Origin: an uncultured Lachnospiraceae bacterium
GTDB taxonomy: Bacteria; Bacillota; Clostridia; Lachnospirales; Lachnospiraceae
Assembly: GCA_902476645.1 (NCBI GenBank)
Contig: CABSEG010000004.1
Location: 29,827-93,826 of the forward strand
Direction of reading: 5' to 3'
Length of the DNA: 64,000 nucleotides
Shown here: positions 1-8,809 of the stretch, in pieces
Layout of the letters: every line of letters starts with the position of its first letter
How positions within the stretch are numbered: position 1 is the stretch's first letter
The notes under the pieces: generated by a model
Databases searched by the model: none
What the model saw: the letters and a program-made list of their open reading frames with translations, nothing else
What the model was told of the DNA's origin: nothing
Position numbers and translations under genes: made by a program

Positions 1-1509
1 AAATATTTTTCCACGCCGGCTCTGTCGGTATCGGTAAAAAATACGCTGGTGGTTTCCTGTGTGGCTGCGGTGATCAGTACCCTTTTGGGATTCCTGTATG
101 CCTATGGGTTAACCAGAACCAGTATCAAAGGAAAAACATTTTTCCGTTACGTGGCGATGATCCCTTTGTTTTTGCCAACGGTAGTACACGGTCTGGGCCT
201 GGTTTACCTTTTCGGAAATCAGGGCGTGATCACGGGACTTGGCTGGGATATCGGACTGTATGGAAAGACCGGCATCATCCTTGCGGAAATTATCTACACG
301 TTTCCCCAGTCCTTTTTGATGTTTTCCATTGCGCTGAACTATGCGGACGGGCGTCTCTATGAGGCTGCGGACAGTATGGGATGCAATCCCATGAAAAAGT
401 TCAGTCACATTACCCTGCCTTCTGTGCGCTATACGCTGATCAACAGCCTGTTTGTATGCTTTACCCTGGCATTTACAGACTTTGGCGCACCTAAGGTGCT
501 GGGTGGAAACTATAATGTGCTGGCCACAGATATTTACAAACAGGTGGCAGGGCAGTTTAACATGAATATGGGGGCCGTGGTGGGCACGTTGCTTTTGATT
601 CCGGCCGTTATCAGCTTCGGTGTGGATCGGGTGACAGCCAGAAAGAATAACGATGGCATCAGCTCCAAGGCAAAAGAGTTAAAGATTAAGGAAAGCAAAG
701 GCAGAGATGCAGCCTTTTACGCCGTCTGCGGTCTGACAGCCATATGCCTGCTGAGTATTGTGGCAGTGTTGTTTATGGAAGCCTTTACCAAATATTATCC
801 CTATAATATGAGCCTGACCCTGGATAATTTCCAGTTTAACCAGTCCACAGGTGGATTTCAAAGCTACCTCAATTCCATAAAGATGAGCGTACTGACGGCC
901 ATTTTGGGAACAGTGTTCGTGTTTGTATATGCATACCTGATTGAGAGAGGAAAATGCGCCCGCTTTCTAAAAAATGCGGGGAAAATGCTTTCCTCCCTGC
1001 CGCTGGCGCTGCCGGGTATGGTGATAGGTCTGAGTTTTATCTTCTTCTTTAATCAGAAGGAGAATCCGCTGAATTTCATTTATGGAACCGTGATGATTTT
1101 GGTACTTGCCAACATCGTGCATTTTTATTCCGTACCCTTTGTAACAGCCAGCAGCGCCTTAAAGAAGCTGGATTCGGAATATGAAAATGTGGCAGACAGT
1201 CTGAAAATACCGGGGTGGAAAACATTTTGCAGGGTGGTGGTGCCATTATCGCTGCCTGCGGTTTTGGAAATCTTTATGTATTATTTTATGAATGCAATGG
1301 TAACGGTATCCGCGGTGGTATTTCTTTATAGCGCGCAGTTTAAGATTGCATCCATTGCAATCACTCATATGGAGGAGGCCGGAGACATAGCCCAGGCAGC
1401 TGCCATGAGTTTACTGATTTTATTGGTGAACGTGGTGGTGAGAGGCTTATATGAGTTTGGGGTCCATAAGATTAAAAAAAGAGGAAGACTAGGAGGAAGT
1501 AAGGCATGA
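1..1509 (+). CDS. ABC transporter permease, two-domain FbpB/PhnV type (5' end outside window)
   Basis: Inner-membrane permease of an ABC importer for iron(III) or a phosphonate-like solute. The reading frame is open to base 1, so the gene starts outside the window; the GTG at 49 lies inside a membrane segment and is not a credible start. The visible 502 residues hold two permease units, each with many hydrophobic helices and an EAA-type loop that would contact the ATPase: 'EAADSMGCNP' in the first half and 'ENVADSLKIPGW' in the second. This duplicated architecture is typical of FbpB/ThiP/PhnV permeases. The stop overlaps the start of the next gene (ATGA at 1506-1509), so the two are translationally coupled. 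Substrate is not visible; the ATPase and binding protein presumably lie upstream. Family assignment is confident, substrate is not. Confidence 0.88.
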   Translation, partial: KYFSTPALSVSVKNTLVVSCVAAVISTLLGFLYAYGLTRTSIKGKTFFRYVAMIPLFLPTVVHGLGLVYLFGNQGVITGLGWDIGLYGKTGIILAEIIYTFPQSFLMFSIALNYADGRLYEAADSMGCNPMKKFSHITLPSVRYTLINSLFVCFTLAFTDFGAPKVLGGNYNVLATDIYKQVAGQFNMNMGAVVGTLLLIPAVISFGVDRVTARKNNDGISSKAKELKIKESKGRDAAFYAVCGLTAICLLSIVAVLFMEAFTKYYPYNMSLTLDNFQFNQSTGGFQSYLNSIKMSVLTAILGTVFVFVYAYLIERGKCARFLKNAGKMLSSLPLALPGMVIGLSFIFFFNQKENPLNFIYGTVMILVLANIVHFYSVPFVTASSALKKLDSEYENVADSLKIPGWKTFCRVVVPLSLPAVLEIFMYYFMNAMVTVSAVVFLYSAQFKIASIAITHMEEAGDIAQAAAMSLLILLVNVVVRGLYEFGVHKIKKRGRLGGSKA

Positions 1510-2660
1510 AAGTATTTTGTTTAGGAGCAGCAGGACGCATTAGCAGGGAATCTGTATTGGATTTGGTGGAGCATTCAGAATTTGAGAAAATCACCATCGG
1601 GGACTACAATTATGAGGAGGCCTGTAAGGTTGCCGAATGGTTGAAGGACGACCGGGTAGATGTGGTGAAGATCGATGTAACCAAGGTGGAAGAAGCCGCT
1701 CAAATGATGAAAGGTTATGATGTGGTTATGGACGGGACCCAGATCACTTTGAACGGACTTTCTACGGAATGTATTGCTAAAGCAGGTTGCCATGGAGTGA
1801 ATTTAAATGGATTTGGAGAGGAAAATCAGTGGGATGCCCTGTTTCAGGCAGCAGGTAAGGCTTGTGTACCGGGCTTTGGTATGACCCCGGGAACTACTCA
1901 GATGATGGCCATGCATCTGGCAAATCAGCTGGATACGGTGGAGGAGGTCTATGTTTCCCACGGAGCGTTTCGGCCCTTTGCCTTTTCTAAATCCATTACG
2001 GAAACCACTACATATGAATATGATCCCAATTTGGAAAGCCGGGTGGTGTTTGAGGACGGAAAGTTTATCCAGGTACCTCCCTTTGCAAGACCCAGGGAAG
2101 TACAGCTTCCGGAACCCTATGGAAAAACAGTACAATATATTATTCCCCATTCAGAGACGGTCACTCTCGCAAAGGCCTTAAAGGATAAAGGAGTCCGTCT
2201 GATCGAGGTGCGGGGAACCTGGCCTCAGCAAAATATGAATCTGGTCAGGGGGCTGTATGATTACGGCATCTTAAGAAATCCCAAGGTAAAGGTAGGGGGT
2301 ACAGAGACAGGGCTGATGAATATCATCGGAGATTATCTGGTAGAGAGTAAAGAGGGAAAGACCACAAAGCTGTACGGATATGCCCTCCATGTGGAAGTCA
2401 TTGGATATAAGGATGGTAACAAGAAAAGGGGCGTGATTTATCATACCCATCCGGCTTCCGATGGCAGCGTAAAAGGCTGGGAGGGATTGCGGGCCTACAC
2501 CAGAAACGTGGGGATTCCCCTGGCTATCGCGGCGGAACAGCTTGCCAAGGGAAAGGTCAAAAAGACTGGCATTTTGATTCCGGAGGAGGCTTTTGAACCG
2601 GAAGAGATTTTTCAGGAGCTGGAAAAGAGACAGATTTATATGCATGAAAATTGGAACTAA
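1506..2660 (+). CDS. saccharopine dehydrogenase-like NAD(P)-dependent oxidoreductase
   Basis: A 384-residue cytoplasmic protein with an N-terminal Rossmann fold. The glycine-rich nucleotide loop is 'LGAAGRISRES' at residues 6-16, followed by an acidic residue after the second strand. The middle and C-terminal parts resemble the saccharopine dehydrogenase/Lys9-like fold ('GFGMTPGTT', 'RGTWPQ', 'GGTETG'). The gene overlaps the upstream permease by four bases, with GGAGG in the permease tail acting as its ribosome binding site, so it belongs to the transporter operon. That placement suggests it acts on the imported compound or on a derived amino acid, but this is inference. True lysine-pathway activity cannot be claimed. 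A strong terminator follows 17 bases after the stop. Confidence 0.8.
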   Translation: MKVFCLGAAGRISRESVLDLVEHSEFEKITIGDYNYEEACKVAEWLKDDRVDVVKIDVTKVEEAAQMMKGYDVVMDGTQITLNGLSTECIAKAGCHGVNLNGFGEENQWDALFQAAGKACVPGFGMTPGTTQMMAMHLANQLDTVEEVYVSHGAFRPFAFSKSITETTTYEYDPNLESRVVFEDGKFIQVPPFARPREVQLPEPYGKTVQYIIPHSETVTLAKALKDKGVRLIEVRGTWPQQNMNLVRGLYDYGILRNPKVKVGGTETGLMNIIGDYLVESKEGKTTKLYGYALHVEVIGYKDGNKKRGVIYHTHPASDGSVKGWEGLRAYTRNVGIPLAIAAEQLAKGKVKKTGILIPEEAFEPEEIFQELEKRQIYMHENWN

Positions 2661-2677
2661 AACAAATCGAAATTCAG

Positions 2678-2713
2678 AAAAAGGGCAGATCGCCATCAAA
2701 GATCTGCCCTTTT
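2678..2713 (+). terminator. intrinsic terminator of the permease/dehydrogenase operon
   Basis: Inverted repeat with arms AAAAGGGCAGATC and GATCTGCCCTTTT around a 9-nt loop, with the A-rich and T-rich flanks of a bidirectional-looking terminator. Confidence 0.8.
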
Positions 2714-2765
2714 AAACGTTATACCTCGTTTCCTTATAAAGAGTCTCGTCAGGTATGAAAAGTAT

Positions 2766-2794
2766 TTGCGAAAAAAGCGGAATTCGAATAGAAT
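2766..2794 (+). promoter_or_regulatory. sigma-A type promoter of the kinase-like gene
   Basis: TTGCGA at 2766-2771 and TAGAAT at 2789-2794 with exactly 17 bases between, 44 bases before the start at 2838. Confidence 0.6.
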
Positions 2795-2837
2795 GGGAGA
2801 TAGTATATCGGCGGACAAAACGAGGGGGTGAAAGAGG

Positions 2838-3515
2838 ATGCTTTTCGCAGGAGAGCGGCTGGAATGCGGGGAGAAAATCGTGATAGTAAAGAACTTTTTA
2901 GGAAAGGGGAAAAGCGGATACTCCTACCTGGTAGAATTTGGTGAACAATTGGCCGTGTTAAAAAAGATTCATCATGAGCCTTGTTCGGTGTATTGCTTTG
3001 GTCCGGATAAGCTGGAGGTTCAGCTTAGGGATTACCATATCTTGCAGGCTTTGGGTATTCCCATGCCAAGGCTGTTTGCCTATGATCTAGAGAGGGAGTT
3101 CTTGGTAAAAGAATATATAGAGGGCCCCTCCCTTGCCCAGATGCTGGCCTGTAAAGAGATCCCTTTTCGATTTTTCCGACAGATGATAAAAATTTGTGAG
3201 AGCGCATATGCCAGTCATTGGAACCTGGACTATATGCCCCAGAATTTTATCGTGCATAAGGGTTATATCGTTTATGTGGACTATGAGTGTAATCCATATG
3301 ACTGGAAGTGGGACTTTGAACACTGGGGGATTTATTTCTGGTTAAACCAAAAGGGTATGAGAAGGTTTATGGAAACCGGAGATTACGGATATATTAGCGT
3401 GGATGGATGGCCGGTCAAGACAGCGGACATAGAAGAAAGGGTCCTGAAAATGAAAAAGAGGTTGCTTTCACAAAGGAAGAATGAGACAGGAGGAGGGAAT
3501 ACGTATGAATATTGA
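2838..3515 (+). CDS. kinase-fold protein (aminoglycoside/lipopolysaccharide kinase-like), possibly inactive
   Basis: A 225-residue soluble protein with the layout of a small protein-kinase-like fold. There is a glycine-rich loop near residues 19-27 ('FLGKGKSGYSY'), a candidate ATP-binding lysine in 'LAVLKKIHH', and a catalytic-loop-like stretch 'HWNLDYMPQNFIV' followed by the metal-binding strand 'YIVYVDYE'. In active relatives the loop reads H-G-D-L-H-P-x-N; here the catalytic Asp position appears to be Asn and the loop is longer, so a pseudokinase or an atypical enzyme is possible. It has its own promoter and overlaps the next gene by 11 bases, so the two are probably one unit. Substrate unknown; fold call is moderate. 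Confidence 0.6.
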   Translation: MLFAGERLECGEKIVIVKNFLGKGKSGYSYLVEFGEQLAVLKKIHHEPCSVYCFGPDKLEVQLRDYHILQALGIPMPRLFAYDLEREFLVKEYIEGPSLAQMLACKEIPFRFFRQMIKICESAYASHWNLDYMPQNFIVHKGYIVYVDYECNPYDWKWDFEHWGIYFWLNQKGMRRFMETGDYGYISVDGWPVKTADIEERVLKMKKRLLSQRKNETGGGNTYEY

Positions 3516-4245
3516 AATTACAGTGGCGTTAATCGGTATTTTGTCTACCTGTCTTACCCAACTGGTCGCCCAGTTTTTGTTTCGCCTAAGAGAAAAAAAG
3601 GTAAGAAATGATGAATTGATTATTCGATATCTGGAGCCTTTGAAACGGCAGCTTGCCGCAAATATAAAGAAACAAAGACAGGTGCAGAGGCGAAAGAAGA
3701 TTAGAAAAGAGAACAATTCTATTCGGGTGATTGCAGGACGTGTCATGAAAACGGTAGAGGACATGGAAGGGGTGAAACTGGAGTGGTTTTACGAAGACGG
3801 AGCGAACTTAGGCTCCAGTTGTTACCAGTTGGCCTGCCTGATTGCCTATGTTTATCAGATCGATCACTACATGACTTTCGTTAATTTTCCCAGAGAGCAG
3901 AGGAGATACATTCGGAATTATATAGATGAGTTTCAGGAAATTTTAGATAAAAACCATGGGATTTATCAGACCAGTCAGTTTGATATCGGGAATCTGATGT
4001 TTGCGAGAGAGGGGAAAAGCGGTTATGAGCGTCTGATCTCCTACGATGAATTTTGCAGGAAGGCTCAGGATTTGCACATCAATTGTTGTCTGGCGCAGCT
4101 GTTTAACTTTATCCTCAGCATTGCCAATGAGGGGTGGGAAGAGAAGGAGTATGATGAACAAAGCCGTACTATGCAATGGGAGAAATTTTTAAGGCTATTA
4201 GAGGAGTTTCAGGTATATTTGGAAGAAATTGTTCCTTACTCCTGA
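3505..4245 (+). CDS. hypothetical membrane-anchored protein
   Basis: A 246-residue protein of unknown function. I choose the ATG at 3505 because GGAGGAGGG lies 8 bases before it; the in-frame ATG at 3481 has no such site. One N-terminal hydrophobic helix (residues about 4-25, 'ITVALIGILSTCLTQLVAQF') is followed by a basic stretch and a long, mostly helical cytoplasmic part rich in aromatic and charged residues. No catalytic motif is recognised. It overlaps the kinase-like gene, which suggests a two-protein unit at the membrane, but nothing in the sequence shows what it does. Confidence 0.65.
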   Translation: MNIEITVALIGILSTCLTQLVAQFLFRLREKKVRNDELIIRYLEPLKRQLAANIKKQRQVQRRKKIRKENNSIRVIAGRVMKTVEDMEGVKLEWFYEDGANLGSSCYQLACLIAYVYQIDHYMTFVNFPREQRRYIRNYIDEFQEILDKNHGIYQTSQFDIGNLMFAREGKSGYERLISYDEFCRKAQDLHINCCLAQLFNFILSIANEGWEEKEYDEQSRTMQWEKFLRLLEEFQVYLEEIVPYS

Positions 4246-4320
4246 AAGAATAGGAGAGAGTTGGAAGGGAAATAAGCAAAATGATTCCAAATGAGCCTTA
4301 GGATTGCCAATCAACGGACA

Positions 4321-4360
4321 GGCGCTGCATTAACGCAGCGCCCGTTTCATATTTTCTTTT
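4321..4360 (+). terminator. intrinsic terminator, probably shared by convergent genes
   Basis: Perfect 8-bp stem GGCGCTGC/GCAGCGCC with loop ATTAAC at 4321-4342, followed on the plus strand by a T-rich run ending in TTTTCTTTT. It spans the stop codon of the minus-strand glycosyltransferase. Confidence 0.6.
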
Positions 4361-5676
4361 ATCTTTTTACTAAGTTGCGTATACTCGGCCAGTTCATCTT
4401 CAGTAAAGTCTGCAAACCTTATCTGATCATAGTCATTTAACACTCCGGCGAGTTCTGCAAGAATTGGTTTTACGGAAGGCAAAAAAGAAACATACAGCCT
4501 TTTGTTGGGAGATTTGGGGGTAGCTTTGGAAGATTTATTTGCTTTTGGACGACGTTCTTCTATCCTTAGGAATCCCCGCGCAGCCAGCTTTTGGAGTGCG
4601 AGAGCCAAATTCCGGCGGCTCATACCGGTAAAGTCTGCCAGTTCTTTTCTGGTACGGATCTGACGGGAGTGGTTCAGGTACAGAAGCAGGCGGGTCTCAT
4701 CCAGGGACAAGTCGTTTTTTAAAGCCACAATCTCCAGATAGCGGTCCAGCAACTTCCGGCTGCGGTAGGCATCCATGAGCACGCCGTCCCCATCCACGAC
4801 TGCGGAAGATACGCTGGTGCGCTCTGCTCCAAGCTTTTGAGATCCTGGCAGGATAGCGGGGAAGACCATTCCGTCCTTTGCGGAATCCAGAAGAAAGCGG
4901 TAGACCTGCAGACGATTTTTTTCATAGTCTTTTTCATCCAGCACATGTTTATAGAAGTTATTGTAATACTCAAAGACTCTCAGCTTCATCCGGATGGCGT
5001 TTCCGATAGTCACATTCTGGGATACCAGGGAGCCTTTCCGTTTCACATAATAGTAGATCGGAGCCTTCAATGCATAGAATGTTTCTGCATGGAGGATGTA
5101 TTCTAAGTTGAACATAAAGTCTTCGCACCAATTTAGCTCCGTATTCATGCGAAGATGATGTTTCTCAATAAGATCCCGGCGATATAGCTTATTCCAGATC
5201 ACACCGTAGTAAAAGTCCGCCGGATTCTCCATCATATGGCCGGCAAATTCTTCCCGGCTTAAAACCGTATCCTCCTCGATGTCCCCTTTATGGGAAACCC
5301 GCTCTCCCACCACCCGGTAAAAGTCTGCGATGACCATATCGCAATGGTGGGTCATGGCAGCCCGAACCAGAAGCTTGGTAGCATCGGGGGTGATCCAGTC
5401 ATCACTGTCCAGAAATTGCAGATACGTCCCACGGGCCCGGGCTATGGCCCTATTTCTGGAGTCGGAGACGCCGGAATTTTCTTTGTGAATGACGAAGACC
5501 CGGCGATCCATAGAGGCATAGATATCGCAAATGGTACCGGAGGCATCCTGACTGCCGTCATCCACCAGTAAAAGTTCAAAATCTCTGAAATCCTGATTTA
5601 GGATGCTGTCTACGCAGCGCCTGAGATACGGTTCTGCATTATATACCGGTACAATAAGACTAACGGCAGGATTCAC
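4330..5676 (-). CDS. family 2 glycosyltransferase fused to a C-terminal winged-helix domain
   Basis: A 448-residue two-part protein. Residues about 1-230 are a GT-A fold family 2 glycosyltransferase: 'VSLIVPVYNAEPYL' at the N-terminus, 'LLVDDGSQDASG', then the nucleotide-sugar metal site 'LQFLDSDDWI' (DxD). Such enzymes transfer a sugar to a surface polymer or lipid carrier. Residues about 315-430 are not glycosyltransferase: 'LSLDETRLLLYL', then 'TRKELADFTGMSRRNLALALQKLAARGFL' is a recognition-helix-type winged-helix unit like MarR-family regulators, followed by a basic, K/S-rich wing and a helical tail. The fusion is a single uninterrupted frame. It overlaps the upstream HAD gene by four bases and shares its promoter. 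Whether the C-terminal part binds DNA or only a protein is unknown. Confidence 0.82.
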   Translation of the reverse strand: MNPAVSLIVPVYNAEPYLRRCVDSILNQDFRDFELLLVDDGSQDASGTICDIYASMDRRVFVIHKENSGVSDSRNRAIARARGTYLQFLDSDDWITPDATKLLVRAAMTHHCDMVIADFYRVVGERVSHKGDIEEDTVLSREEFAGHMMENPADFYYGVIWNKLYRRDLIEKHHLRMNTELNWCEDFMFNLEYILHAETFYALKAPIYYYVKRKGSLVSQNVTIGNAIRMKLRVFEYYNNFYKHVLDEKDYEKNRLQVYRFLLDSAKDGMVFPAILPGSQKLGAERTSVSSAVVDGDGVLMDAYRSRKLLDRYLEIVALKNDLSLDETRLLLYLNHSRQIRTRKELADFTGMSRRNLALALQKLAARGFLRIEERRPKANKSSKATPKSPNKRLYVSFLPSVKPILAELAGVLNDYDQIRFADFTEDELAEYTQLSKKIKENMKRALR

Positions 5677-6371
5677 GACAAGGGCCCCCTCTCCAGTAAA
5701 TTGGTCAACTCCGCCAGGGTCTGGATCTCATAATCAGGCAGAATAGGGTAGTCCTTCTCCATGTGAGAAGGGTTGAACCAGACTGTGGCAATCCCGGCAT
5801 TTTTTCCTCCCTGGATATCGGAGCTTAAGCTGTCTCCCACGAGAATGGTCTCTTCTTTTTGAAAGTCCGGTATCTGTAAAAAGCAATGGTCAAAGAATGC
5901 TTTGTTTGGTTTGTCAAAGCCAATTTCTTCCGAAATAAAGATGCCGTTGAAAAACCGTTCGATCTTTGCGCTTTGGATTCTTCCCTTCTGGACGCTGGCA
6001 GTTCCGTTGGTTACCAGATAGAGACGGTAATTCAAAGAAAGGTCTTCAAGCAAGGCCTCAGCCCCGTCCACAAAGAAATGCCCTATGCCAAGATAGCGCT
6101 CATAAATTTGAGCCGCCTTGCGGGCAGAACAATCTACTCCCAGCTCGTCAAACAGAAGCTGGTAACGGCGTACCTTAACCTGGTTTCGGGTGATTTTTTC
6201 CTGTTCCAGCAATTTCCACTGGGCAAGATTAAGCTGACTATAGCGTTGAAATATCGTCTCTGAAGGTGTAATCCCCAATTCCTGAAGTGTGCCGGTCAGG
6301 GCTTTTCGCTCGGCTTTATTAAAGTCCAGCAATGTATTGTCAAGATCAAATAAAATATTGCGAATCCCCAT
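5673..6371 (-). CDS. yjjG: HAD-superfamily nucleotidase, YjjG-like
   Basis: A 232-residue haloacid dehalogenase-type phosphatase, close to the family's usual length. Motif I is 'ILFDLDNTLLDF' with nucleophile Asp and acid/base Asp, motif II is 'LVTNGT', and motifs III/IV are 'KPNKAFFDH' and 'ILVGDSLSSDI'. Wording around these motifs matches the YjjG group, which dephosphorylates non-canonical pyrimidine nucleoside monophosphates. It is first in a two-gene minus-strand operon with a TTGACA promoter and a GGGGTGA ribosome binding site, and overlaps the glycosyltransferase by four bases. Substrate specificity is inferred from resemblance only. Confidence 0.82.
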   Translation of the reverse strand: MGIRNILFDLDNTLLDFNKAERKALTGTLQELGITPSETIFQRYSQLNLAQWKLLEQEKITRNQVKVRRYQLLFDELGVDCSARKAAQIYERYLGIGHFFVDGAEALLEDLSLNYRLYLVTNGTASVQKGRIQSAKIERFFNGIFISEEIGFDKPNKAFFDHCFLQIPDFQKEETILVGDSLSSDIQGGKNAGIATVWFNPSHMEKDYPILPDYEIQTLAELTNLLERGPLS

Positions 6372-6395
6372 ATAGTCACCCCACTTTTTTCTTTT

Positions 6396-6424
6396 AGTGT
6401 AGAAAAGATGAGAAAGGATGTCAA
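6396..6424 (-). promoter_or_regulatory. promoter of the HAD/glycosyltransferase operon
   Basis: On the minus strand: TTGACA at 6424-6419, 17-base spacer, TACACT at 6401-6396, 25 bases before the start codon. Confidence 0.75.
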
Positions 6425-6434
6425 GTTCTTTGGA

Positions 6435-6869
6435 TTAATCTTGTGAGGATGCGCGGTATTCTTTGGGCGTACACTTGTAAAAGCGCTTAAATTGCTTGGA
6501 AAAATAGCTGGGATAATCAAAAGTTCCGGAAATGTCAGACAGGGTGAATGGTTCTCTGTAATGGGTATGAATGTATTCCAGCATTTGTTCGAGACGCAGG
6601 GTATCTGTACGCATGGCCTGACGGGGGAGGTTGATTTGGTCTTCGAAGCGGAGAAAGAGTTCCAGAATGATATGAGAGAGCTGCTCCCGCACGGTAAATT
6701 CATAGCCAAACAGATCTGAGCGCAGAGCGTGAAAGGCGGTCTGAAAATATTCTGACAGATGGGAGTCTGAGGACGAAAAGAGGGTACAGGTAAAAGCAGA
6801 GCAAGACAAAACCGGTTGCAGGTACTTCGTCCAAAAAGCAAAAGAACGATTTCCGCTTAATAAGGTATT
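6435..6869 (-). pseudogene. AraC-family regulator, 5'-truncated relic
   Basis: The minus strand encodes the C-terminal half of an AraC/XylS-type regulator: helix-turn-helix one 'FTLSDISGTFDYPSYFSKQFKRFY' and the closing 'CTPKEYRAS' are typical. Reading upstream, the frame continues ('GNRSFAFWTKYLQP') but meets a stop at 6870-6872, and neither a ribosome binding site nor the expected cupin-like ligand domain is present. The nearest usable start in frame is a TTG at 6809, which would give a 124-residue DNA-binding fragment. Normal family length is about 280 residues, so this is most likely a deletion remnant. The following 284 bases up to 7153 show no convincing gene. Confidence 0.65.
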
Positions 6870-7153
6870 TCAGCTGATATGACAGCTAAATTTGCCAGTC
6901 TGTTTTTTATTGGGATTACAATCGGCCGGGCAATCAGTGGATTTCTCACATGGTAGTAATGCATGAAAGGCTGGGGAGAAAAGCGGCATAAGAGGGAAGC
7001 GTGTGGAAAAGACTGTGCAGAAGGGTAAAAATCGTGTAAAATAGATGCAGGCGTACGAAAAGTACAGAGTAAAAGGCTGACGTTATCACCGTTTGAGAAA
7101 CAGCCGGATGGTAACGCAGACTGAAAAATACATAAGGAGTCAGGAGAATTTTT

Positions 7154-8638
7154 ATGCCAGTTTTTGATTTTAATCACTCACCGGAAGGATCGAAAGATCC
7201 CGTATGTACGTATCAAGTATTTTATTCCAATGTATCTGAGACTTCGCCGGAGAATCCGATCCTTGTACTGGATAACAGGGCTGCGCTTTTGAAGCATCAT
7301 TCCAGCGGCAAGTTCGTCAATCCGGTCAGGAGAACTTCCTTTGAGTTTCAGGGAGAGGACGGAGTAGTCAGCGCAGATATTCTGAAGATGGATGCCCGTT
7401 TTGTAAGTCTTTTAAAATGGTTGGGGGAAAATCATATCCATGTGCGTCTGTCAGGGGCTTTACGGGAGGATGGGTATGCAGTGTATAAGATCCGCGAGAC
7501 CGCCTTTGGCGGCGGCGGAAAGCTTTCCGCTGAGGATGGTTTCCTTCAGTTTATGATAGAACGGCTGCTTGCCAGCGACGCGCCCTCAAAAGAAATCCCG
7601 GACGAGGATGAGGAGGAGAATGGAGACAGCATGAAGCTGACGAGTATCCAGAGTATTACGGATTTTATAAACTGTGCGGGAAGAACTCTGCCAGATCATA
7701 TCCGCCTTTGGGCAAGAAGAAATCTGGCAGTCGCGCGTTCTCATGAGGTTTCTGCGGAAGAAAGGCGCCATGCGCAGCGTGCTCTTTCCATCATGATGAA
7801 TATTCAATGGAAAGGAAATTATTTCGAGGCCATTGATCCGGATGAGGCACGACGAATCCTGGATGAAGAGTTGTACGGCATGGAGCGTGTGAAGCAGAGG
7901 ATTATTGAGACTATAATACAGATCAACCGGACGCATACGCTGCCGGCGTATGGGCTGTTGCTGATCGGACCGGCCGGAACTGGAAAATCTCAGATCGCAT
8001 ATGCTGTGGCGCGTATTTTGAAGCTGCCATGGACCACGCTGGATATGAGCTCCATCAACGATCCGGAACAGTTGACCGGGAGCTCCAGAATCTATGCAAA
8101 CGCAAAACCAGGTATTATCATGGAAGCATTTTCTATGGCGGGAGAATCCAATCTGGTGTTTATCATCAACGAGCTGGACAAAGCAGCCTCCGGAAAAGGC
8201 AACGGCAATCCGGCGGACGTTCTTCTGACGCTTTTAGACAATCTGGGTTTCACCGACAACTATATGGAATGTACGATTCCCACTGTAGGCGTATATCCCA
8301 TTGCCACTGCTAATGATAAGGAGCAGATCAGCGCACCTTTGATGTCCAGATTTGCAGTGATTGAGATTCCGGATTATACACCGGAGGAGAAGAAGGTGAT
8401 TTTTTCTAAATATGCGCTTCCCAAGGTTCTAAAGCGAATCGGAATGAGGGAAGAGGAATGCGTCCTGACACCGGAAGGGCTTGATGCGGTGATTGACCTG
8501 CACAAAGACACAAGCGGGATCCGAGACCTGGAGCAGGCAGCGGAACATCTGGCAGCGAATGCGCTCTATCAGATCGAAGTGAATCATTGCAGTTCTGTAT
8601 CCTTTGATGCAGAGCTGATCAGGAAATTGCTGCAATGA
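7154..8638 (+). CDS. Lon-like AAA+ ATPase without protease domain
   Basis: A 494-residue cytoplasmic protein. Residues 1-220 are a poorly conserved N-terminal region with an acidic linker ('PDEDEEENGD'). Residues about 230-490 are an AAA+ module resembling the Lon ATPase: 'LDEELYGMERVKQRI', Walker A 'GPAGTGKS' at 272-279, a 'GSSRIYANAKPGIIMEAF' pore-loop-type stretch, and an arginine-finger region 'SAPLMSRFAVIEIP'. The Walker B strand reads 'LVFIINELDKA': residue 339, normally Asp, is Asn, while Glu340 is kept. No Lon peptidase domain follows. ATG with AGGAG/AGGAGA upstream supports the start. Role unknown; a chaperone-like unfoldase or inert ATP-binding regulator are both possible. Confidence 0.75.
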   Translation: MPVFDFNHSPEGSKDPVCTYQVFYSNVSETSPENPILVLDNRAALLKHHSSGKFVNPVRRTSFEFQGEDGVVSADILKMDARFVSLLKWLGENHIHVRLSGALREDGYAVYKIRETAFGGGGKLSAEDGFLQFMIERLLASDAPSKEIPDEDEEENGDSMKLTSIQSITDFINCAGRTLPDHIRLWARRNLAVARSHEVSAEERRHAQRALSIMMNIQWKGNYFEAIDPDEARRILDEELYGMERVKQRIIETIIQINRTHTLPAYGLLLIGPAGTGKSQIAYAVARILKLPWTTLDMSSINDPEQLTGSSRIYANAKPGIIMEAFSMAGESNLVFIINELDKAASGKGNGNPADVLLTLLDNLGFTDNYMECTIPTVGVYPIATANDKEQISAPLMSRFAVIEIPDYTPEEKKVIFSKYALPKVLKRIGMREEECVLTPEGLDAVIDLHKDTSGIRDLEQAAEHLAANALYQIEVNHCSSVSFDAELIRKLLQ

Positions 8639-8726
8639 AGTGGTTACATGGAAGGTGGAGAGGAACGAATAAATATTTGGATTTTAGGCCCTTTTGATAG
8701 GCTATCCGTTTTTTGACATCAAATAA

Positions 8727-8765
8727 TTAGGAGCTTGGAGGCAGAAATTGCCACCAGGCTCCTAA
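8727..8765 (+). terminator. hairpin after the AAA+ gene, possible terminator
   Basis: Twelve-base imperfect inverted repeat TTAGGAGCTTGG/CCAGGCTCCTAA (one G-T pair) with a 15-nt loop. A clear T-run is missing, so the termination role is uncertain. Confidence 0.4.
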
Positions 8766-8809
8766 CTATTATCACTGATTCTAATGTTTCTGTACAGGAG
8801 GGGTTTGCA

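Noticed and set aside
6857..7177. 106-residue minus-strand frame that could be the lost AraC N-terminus
   Set aside because: It starts inside the AAA+ gene, has no ribosome binding site, and its sequence does not resemble an AraC cupin domain.
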